From Candidatus Eiseniibacteriota bacterium (GTDB taxonomy: Bacteria; JAFGKV01), in contig JALOPK010000003.1 in the NCBI GenBank assembly GCA_025453925.1, forward strand, positions 1-54,052: a stretch of 54,052 nucleotides of DNA, in the 5' to 3' direction. Made by a program: the position numbers and the translations under genes. Position 1 is the stretch's first letter; every line of letters starts with the position of its first letter. The notes below the pieces were generated by a model. The model saw only the letters and a list, made by a program, of their open reading frames with translations, was not told the origin of the DNA and searched no databases. Of the stretch, positions 34,786 through 46,077 are shown piece by piece.

Positions 34786-35760
34786 TCAGGTCGTCTCCAC
34801 TATGAAGTCCGGTTTCGGATTGGCCATGACGCTGGAGATCGATTCTCCCGCGTGGATGTTGCGCACGATGGCGGCCAACATGGGAGCAATCGACAGGATG
34901 TGCATGGTCGGCAGGCGACGTGCGGGAGGGATGGGGAGTGTGTCAGTCACCACGATCTCGCGTATTGCCACATGCTGGAGCCGAAGAGGAGCATCGCCGC
35001 TGAACAGGGCGTGGGTCGCCAGCACCCGGATGTCCGGGCGGGCGCCGAGACTCACCAGCGTTTCAACCGCAGTGAGGAGGCTCTTGCCGGTATCTATCAT
35101 GTCCTCGATGATGATCGGGGTCTTCCCGGCGACGTCGCCGGTGAAGGTGCTCGGCTCCGCTTCATTGTGCCCGGGCCGGCGCTTGTACTGCACACCGAGG
35201 GGAAGCCGCAGGTCCATGGCCAGGCGCTCGGCGCGCTTCACGCCACCCGCGTCGGCAGCGATGACTACGCCGTCCTGGATGCACTCCGCACGGAGATAGT
35301 CCCGAAGCAGCGGATACGCGGTGAGATGATCGAGCACGATGGAGAAAAAGCCCTGAATGGCGGGCGAGTGAAGGTCAAAACTGATCACGCGATGAGCGCC
35401 CACCGTCTGAAGGATGTCTGCCACCATCCTCGCGGAGATCGGTTCGCGCGGCGCGTGCTTCTTCTCCTGCCTGCTATACCCGTAGTACGGCATGATCACG
35501 TTGATGCGACCCGCCGATGCCCGTTTCAGGGCATCGACCATGATGCACAGCTCCATGAAGTTCGTGTTGACCGGTTGGCACATGGTCTGAAACACAAACA
35601 CGTCGGCATCACGGACGGTCTCCTCGTACGAAACATAGATCTCGCCATTGGCAAACTCGGTAATGGAGATCTTCCCCAGCTCAATGCCCAGCTCCCTGGA
35701 GAGCCTTCCCGCCAGGTCAGGGTTTGATCTTCCGGCGAACAGTTTGATTTCTCGGATCAT
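34786..35760 (-). CDS. prs: Ribose-phosphate pyrophosphokinase
   Basis: A 324-residue PRPP synthase, making phosphoribosyl pyrophosphate from ribose 5-phosphate and ATP for nucleotide, His and Trp synthesis. Signatures present are LFAGRSNPDLA, FQTMCQPVNTNFMELCIMVD, the Mg/ATP loop PYYGYSRQEKKHAPREPI, the DLHSPAIQGFF stretch, YKRRPGHNEAE, and the PRPP loop EDMIDTGKSLL. The frame opens at 36168, but ATG 35760 has GGAGG with a 6-base spacer and matches the family start exactly. It lies 280 bases after atpC on the same strand and probably has its own promoter. Confidence 0.97.
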   Translation of the reverse strand: MIREIKLFAGRSNPDLAGRLSRELGIELGKISITEFANGEIYVSYEETVRDADVFVFQTMCQPVNTNFMELCIMVDALKRASAGRINVIMPYYGYSRQEKKHAPREPISARMVADILQTVGAHRVISFDLHSPAIQGFFSIVLDHLTAYPLLRDYLRAECIQDGVVIAADAGGVKRAERLAMDLRLPLGVQYKRRPGHNEAEPSTFTGDVAGKTPIIIEDMIDTGKSLLTAVETLVSLGARPDIRVLATHALFSGDAPLRLQHVAIREIVVTDTLPIPPARRLPTMHILSIAPMLAAIVRNIHAGESISSVMANPKPDFIVETT

Positions 35761-35927
35761 GTTCCCTCCCCAGGATCGACGTTGCGCGAAGACCGCGGGA
35801 TTCTCAGTGGTAGCACCCCGCCGCGCAAGGGTAATGCGTGTGTCTGCCGCCGCCCAGATCGGCACAGCATGTCGCCCGACACCACCGCAGGAGTCGAAGA
35901 GCCTCCGCCCCATGTCGGCGCCACACG

Positions 35928-35953
35928 CTGTCACGCTGGCGCGGCTGTGACAG
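35928..35953. promoter_or_regulatory. Inverted repeat between atpC and prs
   Basis: CTGTCAC (35928-35934) and GTGACAG (35947-35953) are exact complements 12 bases apart. The site is 88 bases past atpC and 168 bases before prs, so it may be an operator or a weak terminator. Confidence 0.35.
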
Positions 35954-36040
35954 TTCGCGACCTGGGAGAGCATACGCGCGGCGACGGGCGCGCGGCAGGA
36001 CGGAGTCGCGAGCGGGTAGGGTCGGCGCAGATGGGTCGTC

Positions 36041-36334
36041 TCAGAAACGCGGGGACACGCGAAGGGGCACTCTTCGGGCGTCGTCGACAATGATCTCGGC
36101 GCCCTCCGGCGTGACCTCAAGGATTCCTGCCTCCACCTCGAACTGAAGCCAGACGCCGCTCGCTTCATGGCACAGCAGCGGTCCCGGGCGCAAGACGCAG
36201 AGAAGGGGCATGTGCCGGGCGAGGACTCCCAGTCTCCCGCTCAGGCCCGGAGCGACGACGCTGAGCACCCGAGCGGAGTAAACAGTCCCCACGGGTGTGA
36301 CAACGGCGAGAGGATAGTCGGCCAGGTTCTCCAT
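36041..36334 (-). CDS. atpC: F1Fo ATP synthase epsilon subunit (short form)
   Basis: A 97-residue epsilon subunit containing only the N-terminal beta-sandwich (VVTPVGTVYSARVLSVVAPG, GRLGVLARHMPLL, then the FEVEAGILEVTPEGAEIIVDDA end). The C-terminal helical hairpin found in the usual protein of about 135 residues, which inhibits ATP hydrolysis, is missing. ATG 36334 is 6 bases after the atpD stop. Last gene of the ATP synthase operon. Loss of the hairpin suggests a different way of restraining ATP hydrolysis. Confidence 0.88.
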   Translation of the reverse strand: MENLADYPLAVVTPVGTVYSARVLSVVAPGLSGRLGVLARHMPLLCVLRPGPLLCHEASGVWLQFEVEAGILEVTPEGAEIIVDDARRVPLRVSPRF

Positions 36335-36340
36335 CGCGGG

Positions 36341-38628
<2,288 letters not shown>

Positions 38629-40413
38629 CTATGCCCGTCCTGCCACACCCAAAGCTATGACGAGCCCGGCGGCGGCCTTTCGGAGGAGTTCCTCGATCTC
38701 ATGATCCAACGCCTGCCGTTCCATGATGAGGCGTTGGATTGCCGGGTATTGGCCGTCAACAAGGCTGAACAGCGTCGCCAGCGCCGAAGGCATGCGCTCG
38801 ACCGGCACGGCGTCCAGGTGCCCGTTCACGCCCATCCACAGCATGACGACCTGCCGCCAGAGGGGAAGGGGGGCGCCCACGGGCTGCTTGAGGATCTCCA
38901 CGAGACGCGCACCCCGTACCAACTGCTGCTGACTTGCCTGATCCAACTCGGTCGAGATCTGAGCAAACGCCACAAGATCACGGTATTGCGCCAGATCGAG
39001 GCGCGTCCTAGCTGCCACCTGCTTCATGGCCTTGGTCTGGGCATGCCCACCCACCCGTGACACGGAGAGGCCCACATTCAACGCCGGTCTGACGCCGGAA
39101 CGAAAAAGGTCCGCCTCAAGGTAGATCTGGCCATCCGTGATCGAGATGATGTTGGTGGGTATGTAGGAAGCGTAGTCACCCTCCAACGTCTCGACGATGG
39201 GAAGTGCGGTGAGGGAACCCCCCGTTCCGTGCACTCTCGCTACCTCCAGTTCGTCGTGACGGGGATGAGCCGCCAGCGCCTCCATGGCGCGGCCTTTGCC
39301 GTCTTCGCCCTCCCACGCGGTCCCATCGACCGCGTCATCAAGGTGTGCCGGGTCTGTCGAGCGGTCTCGGGGCAGTAGCACGTAGCGCTCGAGGAGCTTG
39401 GCGGCCCGCTCCAGCAGACGAGAATGTATGTTGAAAATGTCGCCCGGGTAGGCCTCGCGACCGGGAGGTCTCCGGAGGAGAAGCGAAATCGAGCGGTACG
39501 CCATGGCATGCTTGGAAAGGTCATCGTACACCACCAGGGCATGGCGCCCCTGGTCCCTGAAATGCTCCCCGATGGCGCATCCGGTGTACGGCGCGATGTA
39601 CTGCATGGTGATGGGATCGGCGGCCGTGGCGGATATGACGACCGTGTGGTCCATTGCCCCGTGGGAGCGCAACATGTCTACCACCGACACCACGCTCGAC
39701 AGTTTCTGACCGATGGCGACGTAGATGCAGAGGACACCGGAGTCCCGCTGATTGAGGATGGCGTCCAATGCAAGGCTGGTCTTCCCGGTCTGACGGTCAC
39801 CGATGATCAGCTCTCGCTGCCCTCGCCCCAAAGGGATCAGGGCATCGATGCAAGTGAGCCCTGTCTGCAAGGGTTCCCGCACCGGCTGGCGTTCGGTGAC
39901 CCCAGGAGCAGGGGCCTCCAAGGCACGAACCGTGAGGCCGTTGTTGCGAACGTGGCGCTGCAGGAAACCGCGCTCCCCTGACGGGCCTGAAGAGGCGGCG
40001 ACATGTGGGGCGGGACCGGCGACCTCACGAAAGGTTGTCGCGTCGATCGCACCACGACCATCAATTGGTTCAGCCAAAGCGCTTACGACACGACCCAGCA
40101 GTTCCTCGCCCACCGGCACGGAGAGGACGCGGTCGAGCCTGCGGGCAAGCCCACCCTGAACTACCGAACTGGCATCGCCCAGGAGGATCGCGCCCACTTC
40201 ATCCCGCTCAAGATTGAACGCCATGCCCCGCACGCCGCCCTCGAACAGCAACATCTCCTCGGTCATGACATTCGGGAGGCCGCGCACCCGGGCGATGCCC
40301 TCCTGCACGTGGACTACTTCGCCGACCTCCTCGTTTCGCATCTCCTCATGGAACGATGCCAAACCTCCCCGAACGGCGCGAGCGATGCGCGCCGTGTCCA
40401 GGTATTCAGCCAC
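38629..40413 (-). CDS. atpA: F1Fo ATP synthase alpha subunit, enlarged
   Basis: A 594-residue alpha subunit against a usual 500-515. Walker A is GDRQTGKT (205-212), and RELIIG, LLLRRPPGREAYPGDIF, YIPTNIISITDGQI and the SRVGG segment are conserved. The extra length is in two insertions: about residues 128-165 before the PAPGVTERQPV block, and about 341-396 between LLERAAKL and GGSLTALP. A shorter insertion at the second site occurs in Bacteroidetes. GTG 40413 overlaps the atpH stop by 8 bases. Confidence 0.96.
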   Translation of the reverse strand: MAEYLDTARIARAVRGGLASFHEEMRNEEVGEVVHVQEGIARVRGLPNVMTEEMLLFEGGVRGMAFNLERDEVGAILLGDASSVVQGGLARRLDRVLSVPVGEELLGRVVSALAEPIDGRGAIDATTFREVAGPAPHVAASSGPSGERGFLQRHVRNNGLTVRALEAPAPGVTERQPVREPLQTGLTCIDALIPLGRGQRELIIGDRQTGKTSLALDAILNQRDSGVLCIYVAIGQKLSSVVSVVDMLRSHGAMDHTVVISATAADPITMQYIAPYTGCAIGEHFRDQGRHALVVYDDLSKHAMAYRSISLLLRRPPGREAYPGDIFNIHSRLLERAAKLLERYVLLPRDRSTDPAHLDDAVDGTAWEGEDGKGRAMEALAAHPRHDELEVARVHGTGGSLTALPIVETLEGDYASYIPTNIISITDGQIYLEADLFRSGVRPALNVGLSVSRVGGHAQTKAMKQVAARTRLDLAQYRDLVAFAQISTELDQASQQQLVRGARLVEILKQPVGAPLPLWRQVVMLWMGVNGHLDAVPVERMPSALATLFSLVDGQYPAIQRLIMERQALDHEIEELLRKAAAGLVIALGVAGRA

Positions 40414-40972
40414 GCAATCCCGCCAATCCGGCCACGTCCCGCTGCATCGCCTTTCGCACCTCGACCAACCTTGCCCTCACCGAGGCATCAACAAGCTCGT
40501 TGCCCACCCTGATCAGCAGACCACCCAGCACCGATGGGTCCACGAATGTCTGCACGCGGACCGGTCTGCCAAACCTCCTGGTCAACGCCTGTTCCAGTCG
40601 TGCTCTCTGGTTGTCATCCAAAGGCACCACCGCGTGCACCTCCGCGGTGATGGTGTCGGCTGCGGCCGCCACCGTGTCCAGATAGCGCTCAATCGTTTCG
40701 CCGATGAGACGCCCATTGCCGTGCTGGGTCATCGCGACCAGATGACCGGTGACTAGTTCGCCTGCGACCTCCTCCAGCGCCTGCGCCACTCGTTCGGCTC
40801 GACGGTCCTCCGGAATCTCAGGATCTCTGAGGGCGCGGAGGAATCTGCTGTCCCGCTTGAGCAGTTGGCTGATGACACGCAGCTCGGCCTCCACCGTCGC
40901 GGTCTCGTGACGGGCCCGCGCGAGCACCAGCAGCGCTTCGGCATAGCCCTCCGCCAGGGAGAGGTTAGCCAC
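40406..40972 (-). CDS. atpH: F1Fo ATP synthase delta subunit
   Basis: A 188-residue peripheral-stalk subunit (OSCP/delta), from LAEGYAEALLVLARARHET to the family end VDPSVLGGLLIRVGNELVDASVRARL. The start is unsettled: GTG 40972 fits the family alignment but directly abuts AGGAGG, while ATG 41029 lies deep inside atpF. Either way it overlaps atpF. Confidence 0.92.
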   Translation of the reverse strand: MANLSLAEGYAEALLVLARARHETATVEAELRVISQLLKRDSRFLRALRDPEIPEDRRAERVAQALEEVAGELVTGHLVAMTQHGNGRLIGETIERYLDTVAAAADTITAEVHAVVPLDDNQRARLEQALTRRFGRPVRVQTFVDPSVLGGLLIRVGNELVDASVRARLVEVRKAMQRDVAGLAGLRG

Positions 40973-41525
40973 CCTCCTGCTCCAAGTCAGCAATGACCCT
41001 GTCGACGAGCTGGCGGTGCTTGTCGCCATCGAGCTCTTCGTGGACGATGCGGGATGCCGCTTCCACTGCCAGATCCGCCACCGTCTCTGCCAGTTCGGAC
41101 AATGCGTGCCGCCGGTCCCGGGCGACCTCCAGCTCGGCCTGCTTCATGACTCGGGCAGCATCCTGCCGGGCCTCATCGAGAATGCGCAGACGCTGGGCCT
41201 CGGCTGCTCCCCTGGCCGTGTCCACCACATCCCGCGCCTCCTCCTGGGCGGCAGCGAGCATCCGCTCCCGCTCCCTTGCAGCAGCCTCCGCCCGGACTCT
41301 GGCCTCCTCGGCCTTTGCCAGACTCTCCTGTATCCGTTTCTCCCGTTGTTGCACCAGAAACAGCATGGGGCGGTAAGCATAACGGCCCAGGAGGAAGAGG
41401 ACGAGGAGGAAGCTGATCCACGTCCAGATCATGAGACCGAGATCCAGCTTGAGAAGCCCCTCGGTGGGGGCGCCGCCGCCTGCCGCTGCCATCAAGGGAA
41501 CGACCCAGAAGGGAGATCCGGCCAC
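40965..41525 (-). CDS. atpF: F1Fo ATP synthase b subunit
   Basis: A 186-residue stalk subunit: one membrane helix (about 28-47, LGLMIWTWISFLLVLFLLG) and then a long Glu/Arg/Ala-rich coiled-coil helix (REKRIQESLAKAEEARVRAE onward) that reaches F1. An unusual hydrophobic leader of about 25 residues precedes the membrane helix. The GTG start lies 5 bases after atpE with no obvious Shine-Dalgarno, so ATG at residue 12 is an alternative. Confidence 0.93.
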   Translation of the reverse strand: MAGSPFWVVPLMAAAGGGAPTEGLLKLDLGLMIWTWISFLLVLFLLGRYAYRPMLFLVQQREKRIQESLAKAEEARVRAEAAARERERMLAAAQEEARDVVDTARGAAEAQRLRILDEARQDAARVMKQAELEVARDRRHALSELAETVADLAVEAASRIVHEELDGDKHRQLVDRVIADLEQEGG

Positions 41526-41530
41526 CGGCG

Positions 41531-41761
41531 CTATGCCTTGAACGCCAAGAACAGGGCTATGACCAGTGCGTAGAGCGCCAAGGCTTCAACGAATGCAATG
41601 CCCATGACCATCAGCCGCTGGATGGCCCCGGCCGCCTCCGGCTGTCGCGACACCCCCTCGAGCCCCTTCCCCACCATAAATCCCATGCCGAGGCCGGTGC
41701 CCATGGCCGCCAAACCGATGGCCAGTCCGGAACCGAGCCAGGCCAATGCAACGCTATCCAC
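41531..41761 (-). CDS. atpE: F1Fo ATP synthase c subunit
   Basis: A 76-residue two-helix proteolipid forming the rotor ring. The polar loop is GVSRQPEA, and E59 in helix 2 (GIAFVEALALY) is the ion-binding carboxylate. The Gln of sodium-binding c subunits is Met here (GLGMG), and the Ser/Thr after the Glu are Ala/Leu, so proton coupling is expected. GGAGG lies 7 bases before the GTG start. Confidence 0.96.
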   Translation of the reverse strand: MDSVALAWLGSGLAIGLAAMGTGLGMGFMVGKGLEGVSRQPEAAGAIQRLMVMGIAFVEALALYALVIALFLAFKA

Positions 41762-41778
41762 GCGGATCCTCCCTTGGC

Positions 41779-42534
41779 TTACGCCTCGCCCACCACCTCA
41801 GACAGGTAGATGGCCGTGAGCATGGAGAATATGTACGCTTGCACCAGGCCCACGAAGATCTCAAACAGCGACATGAGCACGGCGCCTACGAGCGGCACTG
41901 CCTTCAGGAACCAGAGGCCCGTCGCCGACATCCCGAGGAACACGAGAATCAGTAGGTGGCCTGCAAGCATGTTCGCGAAAAGCCTGATCGCAAGACTGAA
42001 CGGTCTCGCGAGGGCGCTGATGATCTCGATCGGTACCATCAGGGGCAACAGCATCGTGGGAACACCTTCGGGAACGAACCCGCGGAGGTATCCTCGAACC
42101 CCCCGGAGGCGCAGGCCCTCGACCTGGACCAGTACGAACACGAACATCGCAAGGGCGGCCGTGACGCTGATGTTGCTGGTGGCAGAGTAGGAGAATGGCA
42201 ACGGCACGAGCCCTACCCAGTTGCTCACGAGTATGAAGAAGAACAGCGTCGCGATCAGGGGAAAGTAGCGGACGCCGCGACTTCCCATGTTTCGCTTTAC
42301 GATATCCTCTCTGATGAACAGAAGCATGGCCTCCAGGACGGTGCGCAGTCCTCTGGTCGCAGGCCCCGAGTGCCGGGAGGCCACGAGGAAGACCCCCACC
42401 AGCACCGCGCACCCTGCCCACATGAACAGGACAGCCTCGGTGATGTCGAGCCTCAGTCCCGCGGCATCGATTCTGAGAATGGTGTGCAGGCGAAGGTGGT
42501 CGACGGGATTGCCTGATGCAGCGAGGGTGTTCAT
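41779..42534 (-). CDS. atpB: F1Fo ATP synthase a subunit
   Basis: A 251-residue integral membrane subunit forming the ion half-channels. The essential Arg is R184 in SLAIRLFANMLAGH, and SNWVGLVPLPF is present in the fourth helix region. The ATG overlaps the preceding gene's stop (ATGA). Confidence 0.97.
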   Translation of the reverse strand: MNTLAASGNPVDHLRLHTILRIDAAGLRLDITEAVLFMWAGCAVLVGVFLVASRHSGPATRGLRTVLEAMLLFIREDIVKRNMGSRGVRYFPLIATLFFFILVSNWVGLVPLPFSYSATSNISVTAALAMFVFVLVQVEGLRLRGVRGYLRGFVPEGVPTMLLPLMVPIEIISALARPFSLAIRLFANMLAGHLLILVFLGMSATGLWFLKAVPLVGAVLMSLFEIFVGLVQAYIFSMLTAIYLSEVVGEA

Positions 42535-42791
42535 GGCAGAAGCCGTCGCAGGATGCGCGCCGTCTGGATGGCGTACCCCGCCAGCAGGGCCAGCATCATG
42601 GCCAGACTGTCAGCCCCGGCTGCGATGCTTCCGGCCAGCACGACGGCGAGGAGGGCGAGACGGGCGACGAATCGCCACGCGATCCGCCGGGCGGAGAGAG
42701 TGAGAGACGAACCGGTGAACGGGCGCAACGCCAAGGATGAGTCCGCCGTTCCGAGCACGGCGCCTACCGCAACGGATATGATCGCGTTCAC
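42531..42791 (-). CDS. ATP synthase subunit I-like membrane protein
   Basis: An 86-residue protein with two or three hydrophobic segments (VAVGAVLG near the start, RFVARLALLAVVLAGSIAAG and SLAMMLALLAGYAIQTARIL). Its position between atpZ and atpB and its size match the AtpI/subunit I assembly factors, which help build the c ring. Sequence similarity is too low for a firm name. GTG start 3 bases after atpZ. Confidence 0.75.
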   Translation of the reverse strand: MNAIISVAVGAVLGTADSSLALRPFTGSSLTLSARRIAWRFVARLALLAVVLAGSIAAGADSLAMMLALLAGYAIQTARILRRLLP

Positions 42792-42794
42792 GGA

Positions 42795-42980
42795 TCAGCT
42801 CCGCACTGCCCGGTAGAGATCCCAGAACCCCGCGGACGCGCCCAGGACGAATCCGGCGACGAAACACCAGGGCGCGCTGTGCCAGCGCGCGTCCAGGGTC
42901 CGCCCCAGCAGGCTACCGATGAGCACCGACGCCAGCATCTGGGTTCCTGCCATGGTCAGTGAGCGAGAGGACAGGGTCAT
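42795..42980 (-). CDS. atpZ: AtpZ/AtpI family protein
   Basis: A 61-residue protein with two membrane helices and the family pattern: GTQMLASVLIGSLLGRTLDARW then FVAGFVLGASAGFWDLYR. Found at the head of many ATP synthase operons, where it is thought to assist c-ring assembly or Mg uptake. ATG 42980 has GGAG 5 bases upstream; TTG 42995 lacks support. First gene of the operon, so the promoter should lie in 42981-43083, shared with divergent psuG. Confidence 0.85.
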   Translation of the reverse strand: MTLSSRSLTMAGTQMLASVLIGSLLGRTLDARWHSAPWCFVAGFVLGASAGFWDLYRAVRS

Positions 42981-43083
42981 GGCGACTCCGTCCAACGTGC
43001 CGGTAGCGAACCGGCTTCCGTCACACTATCATTCACGTCATTCGCCTCGGTTATCTCAGTAACAAAGCGAAGAAACGTCTCCG

Positions 43084-44007
43084 ATGATCGAATCGCAACA
43101 ATCCAAGTCCAACGGAATCATGATCTCGCCCGCCATCGCCGGGAGTCTCGCCGCCGGTGGGGCCATCGTTGCGCTGGAGACGGCGGTTTTCACCCATGGC
43201 CTGCCCCGGGACGCCGCCGTGCCGTGCGTCCGTGAGATCCGAACGTCCGTGAAAGCAGAGGGGGCCGATCCGGCCATCTGTGGGGTCGTGGAGGGGCGGC
43301 CCACCATCGGGATGTCCGACCTCGAGATCGAGTGTCTGCTGACGGCCGAGGGAGAAAAGACCTCGCCGGCAACCCTTCCCCGTGTGGTCGGCCTCCGACA
43401 GTGGGCGGGGACAACGGCCGGAGCCACGATGATCCTCGCCCATCACGTGGGCATCACGTGCGTGGCGACGGGCGGCATCGGTGGCGTGCATCCGGGGGCA
43501 GGCCATGACGTCTCTGGAGACCTGACCTGCCTCGGCAGGTTGCCTCTCATTGTGATCTGCTCCGGGGCCAAAGCGATTCTAGATCTCGACGCCACCATGG
43601 AGGTTCTGGAGACGCTCGGCGTAACGGTGGTCGGGTACCGCACCGACGAGCTCCCCGGCTTTTACACGTGCACGACGGGGCGCCGGCTTCCCGGTCGGGT
43701 TGAGTCGCCGCATGAGATCATGGCGGTGTGGCGCGCAGCGCGATCGGTGGGGAGCCCCGCGTCCCTGGTGGTCATGAACCCTCCACCGGCTCATCTCGCG
43801 TTCGACGCACCGGCCGTGGAAGCCGCCGTCCGGCGCGCGCGACAGACCCCCTGTGCCGGCCCGTCCGCCACCCCTACCCTGCTCAGACTGGTTCAGGAGG
43901 ATCTTGGCCCCCGATCGGTGCAGCTCAACCAGGCCCTTCTTGTGGCGAACGCCCGGCTGGCTGCCCAGGTCGGAATCGTCATCTCTCGGGAAGGCTACTC
44001 CAGGTAG
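43084..44007 (+). CDS. psuG: Pseudouridine-5'-phosphate glycosidase
   Basis: A 307-residue PsuG family enzyme that breaks the C-C bond of pseudouridine 5'-phosphate, giving uracil and ribose 5-phosphate. Family blocks are IVALETAVFTHGLP, PAICGVVEGRPTIGMSDLEI, GITCVATGGIGGVHPGA, VICSGAKAILDLDATMEVLE (with the catalytic Lys) and FYTCTTGRRLPGRV. The usual kinase partner PsuK is not adjacent. The 3' end overlaps the 3' end of speA on the other strand by 13 bases. Start ATG 43084 has no strong Shine-Dalgarno; ATG 43120 is possible. Confidence 0.95.
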   Translation: MIESQQSKSNGIMISPAIAGSLAAGGAIVALETAVFTHGLPRDAAVPCVREIRTSVKAEGADPAICGVVEGRPTIGMSDLEIECLLTAEGEKTSPATLPRVVGLRQWAGTTAGATMILAHHVGITCVATGGIGGVHPGAGHDVSGDLTCLGRLPLIVICSGAKAILDLDATMEVLETLGVTVVGYRTDELPGFYTCTTGRRLPGRVESPHEIMAVWRAARSVGSPASLVVMNPPPAHLAFDAPAVEAAVRRARQTPCAGPSATPTLLRLVQEDLGPRSVQLNQALLVANARLAAQVGIVISREGYSR

Positions 44008-45923
44008 GTATACCCTTCCAGGCCCTCCTCCAGGAATTTCTGGATTCGGGCGCTCTCCTTGATGGTGATGCGCTTCCTCTCAATGCTCTCTTCGACCGCA
44101 CGTCGGAACATCGTCATGATATCGCGCTTCTGGTACTGCATGTACGCGAGCGCATCACGCACGGTATCACCTTCCACGATCTTGTCGATCCTGTAGGTGT
44201 TCTTACCCGTGATGCTCACGTGCACGGTGTGGGTATCACCGAAGAGATTGTGAAGGTCGCCAAGCACCTCCTGGTATGCCCCGACGAGAAACACCCCGAC
44301 ATGGTACGGATCCTTGCGGAGTTCATGCAGGTCGATGGTGTTGCGAACGTCGCGAAGGTCGATGAACTGATCGATCTTCCCGTCCGAGTCACAGGTGATA
44401 TCGGCGAATGTCGCCTTTCGGGTCGGTCGTTCCTGGAGGCGATGGATGGGAACCACCGGAAAGAGCTGCTTCACCGCCCAATGATCGGGGAGGCTTTGGA
44501 AGATGGACAGGTTGCCGTAGTAGATGTCTGACACGAACGAGTCCAGATGCTCGAATTCGTCCGGCACATAGTCCAGCCCGCGCACGATCTTGGCAATGCC
44601 CACGCAGATGAGCCAGAACAACCGTTCCGCCGTGGCTCGTGCTTCAAGCGAGAGCATCCCCACGTTGAAAAGGGTCAACGCCTCGTCTCGTGCCTGGATG
44701 GCGTCGTGATAGGACTCCTGGAAGTTCTTGACGGAGAGGCTGCGCAGGATCTCCAGAAGGCCACTCACGGGCTCAGGGGGCGCGGCGGGTATCTCCGGCA
44801 TGGCAGTCTCGGTGCTGAACTCGCTGGTGCCCAGCACGTTGAACACCAGAACCGAGTGGTAGGCCACCAAGGCGCGACCGCTCTCGGAAATGATGGTGGG
44901 ATGAGGCAGCCCATGAGCGGCACAGGTTTCGGATATGGCGGACACCACGTCGCTGGCGTACTCGAGCAGCGTATAGTTGGCGCTGGACGAGAAGTTCGTC
45001 ATGCTCCCATCATAGTCGACGGCAAGACCTCCTCCAACATCGAAGTAGCGGATGCCCACGCCGAGTCGCATCATCTCCGCGAAGAGCCTCGTGCTCTCCC
45101 GTAACGCATCCTTGATGCTCTGAATCGCAGTGATTTGAGAACCGAGATGGAAGTGGAGAAGCTGAAGGCAATCTAGCATCCCGGCCCGCTCAAGCTTCTG
45201 GATGGCCTCAAGGATCTCGGAGGGAAAGAGTCCGAACTTGGATCGGTCGCCACCGGAACCTTCCCACTTTCCCTTGCCCCGCGCCGCCAGCTTGGCCCGG
45301 ATGCCGATGACGGGGCGCACCTTCAACCGGCGTGCGACCTGGATGACGATGTCGAGTTCGGAAGGCTTCTCGACCACGATGAGGACCAGTCTGCCAAGCT
45401 TCTGTGCCCAGAGGGCTATCTCGATGAACTCGGTGTCCTTGTAGCCATTGCACACGATGGGAGCGCCCGGGGTGTCGAGTGACGCCACCGCGATGAGGAG
45501 TTCGGGTTTGCTCCCTGCCTCCAGACCGAAACGGTACGGCCTGCCGAATTCGATGATGTCCTCGACCACTTCCTTGCTCTGGTTCACCTTCACGGGATAG
45601 GCGCCAAGGTAGCCGCCTCCGTAGCCATAGTCGTGCATCGCCTGCTGAAATGAGGATTGGATCTCGTCGATTCGCTGTTTCAGGATGTCAGTGAATCGAA
45701 TGAGAATCGGAGGCGTGATGTCACGCATTCGAAGTTCATCGACAAGTTCTTTGATATCGAGGTAATGATCTCTGTTCTTGTGCGGGAGAACGATGACGTT
45801 GCCCTTCCCATTGATATCGAAGAATCCCTTGCCCCAGTTTTTCAGGCCGTAGAGTTCCCGCGCCATGTCGACTGACCATCGTTCCAACGCCGTCTGTTCC
45901 TTTAGCTTGATCTTTTGCCTCAT
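43995..45923 (-). CDS. speA: Biosynthetic arginine decarboxylase
   Basis: A 642-residue PLP enzyme (fold III) making agmatine from arginine, the first step of polyamine synthesis by this route. The PLP lysine is K112 in GAYPVKVNQSKEVV; GLEAGSKPELL, FHLGSQITAIQSIKDAL and YFDVGGGLAVDYDGS are conserved. ATG 45923 is preceded by GAGGTGG; TTG 45935 is unlikely. Its 3' end overlaps psuG. No agmatinase or agmatine deiminase gene is seen next to it. Confidence 0.97.
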   Translation of the reverse strand: MRQKIKLKEQTALERWSVDMARELYGLKNWGKGFFDINGKGNVIVLPHKNRDHYLDIKELVDELRMRDITPPILIRFTDILKQRIDEIQSSFQQAMHDYGYGGGYLGAYPVKVNQSKEVVEDIIEFGRPYRFGLEAGSKPELLIAVASLDTPGAPIVCNGYKDTEFIEIALWAQKLGRLVLIVVEKPSELDIVIQVARRLKVRPVIGIRAKLAARGKGKWEGSGGDRSKFGLFPSEILEAIQKLERAGMLDCLQLLHFHLGSQITAIQSIKDALRESTRLFAEMMRLGVGIRYFDVGGGLAVDYDGSMTNFSSSANYTLLEYASDVVSAISETCAAHGLPHPTIISESGRALVAYHSVLVFNVLGTSEFSTETAMPEIPAAPPEPVSGLLEILRSLSVKNFQESYHDAIQARDEALTLFNVGMLSLEARATAERLFWLICVGIAKIVRGLDYVPDEFEHLDSFVSDIYYGNLSIFQSLPDHWAVKQLFPVVPIHRLQERPTRKATFADITCDSDGKIDQFIDLRDVRNTIDLHELRKDPYHVGVFLVGAYQEVLGDLHNLFGDTHTVHVSITGKNTYRIDKIVEGDTVRDALAYMQYQKRDIMTMFRRAVEESIERKRITIKESARIQKFLEEGLEGYTYLE

Positions 45924-46077
45924 GCACCACCTCAATGGAATTGGGAGTGACAGTCAAGTATCCATCCGCGCGTGTCGGCGCAAGGGAATCGGTGCCTCCG
46001 TGCACCCTGAACCCCATGCCGGACCGTCAGCTCCTTCGACGGCAATGCCCCGGTGTCGCCCCCGCCATGTAGGAGGG

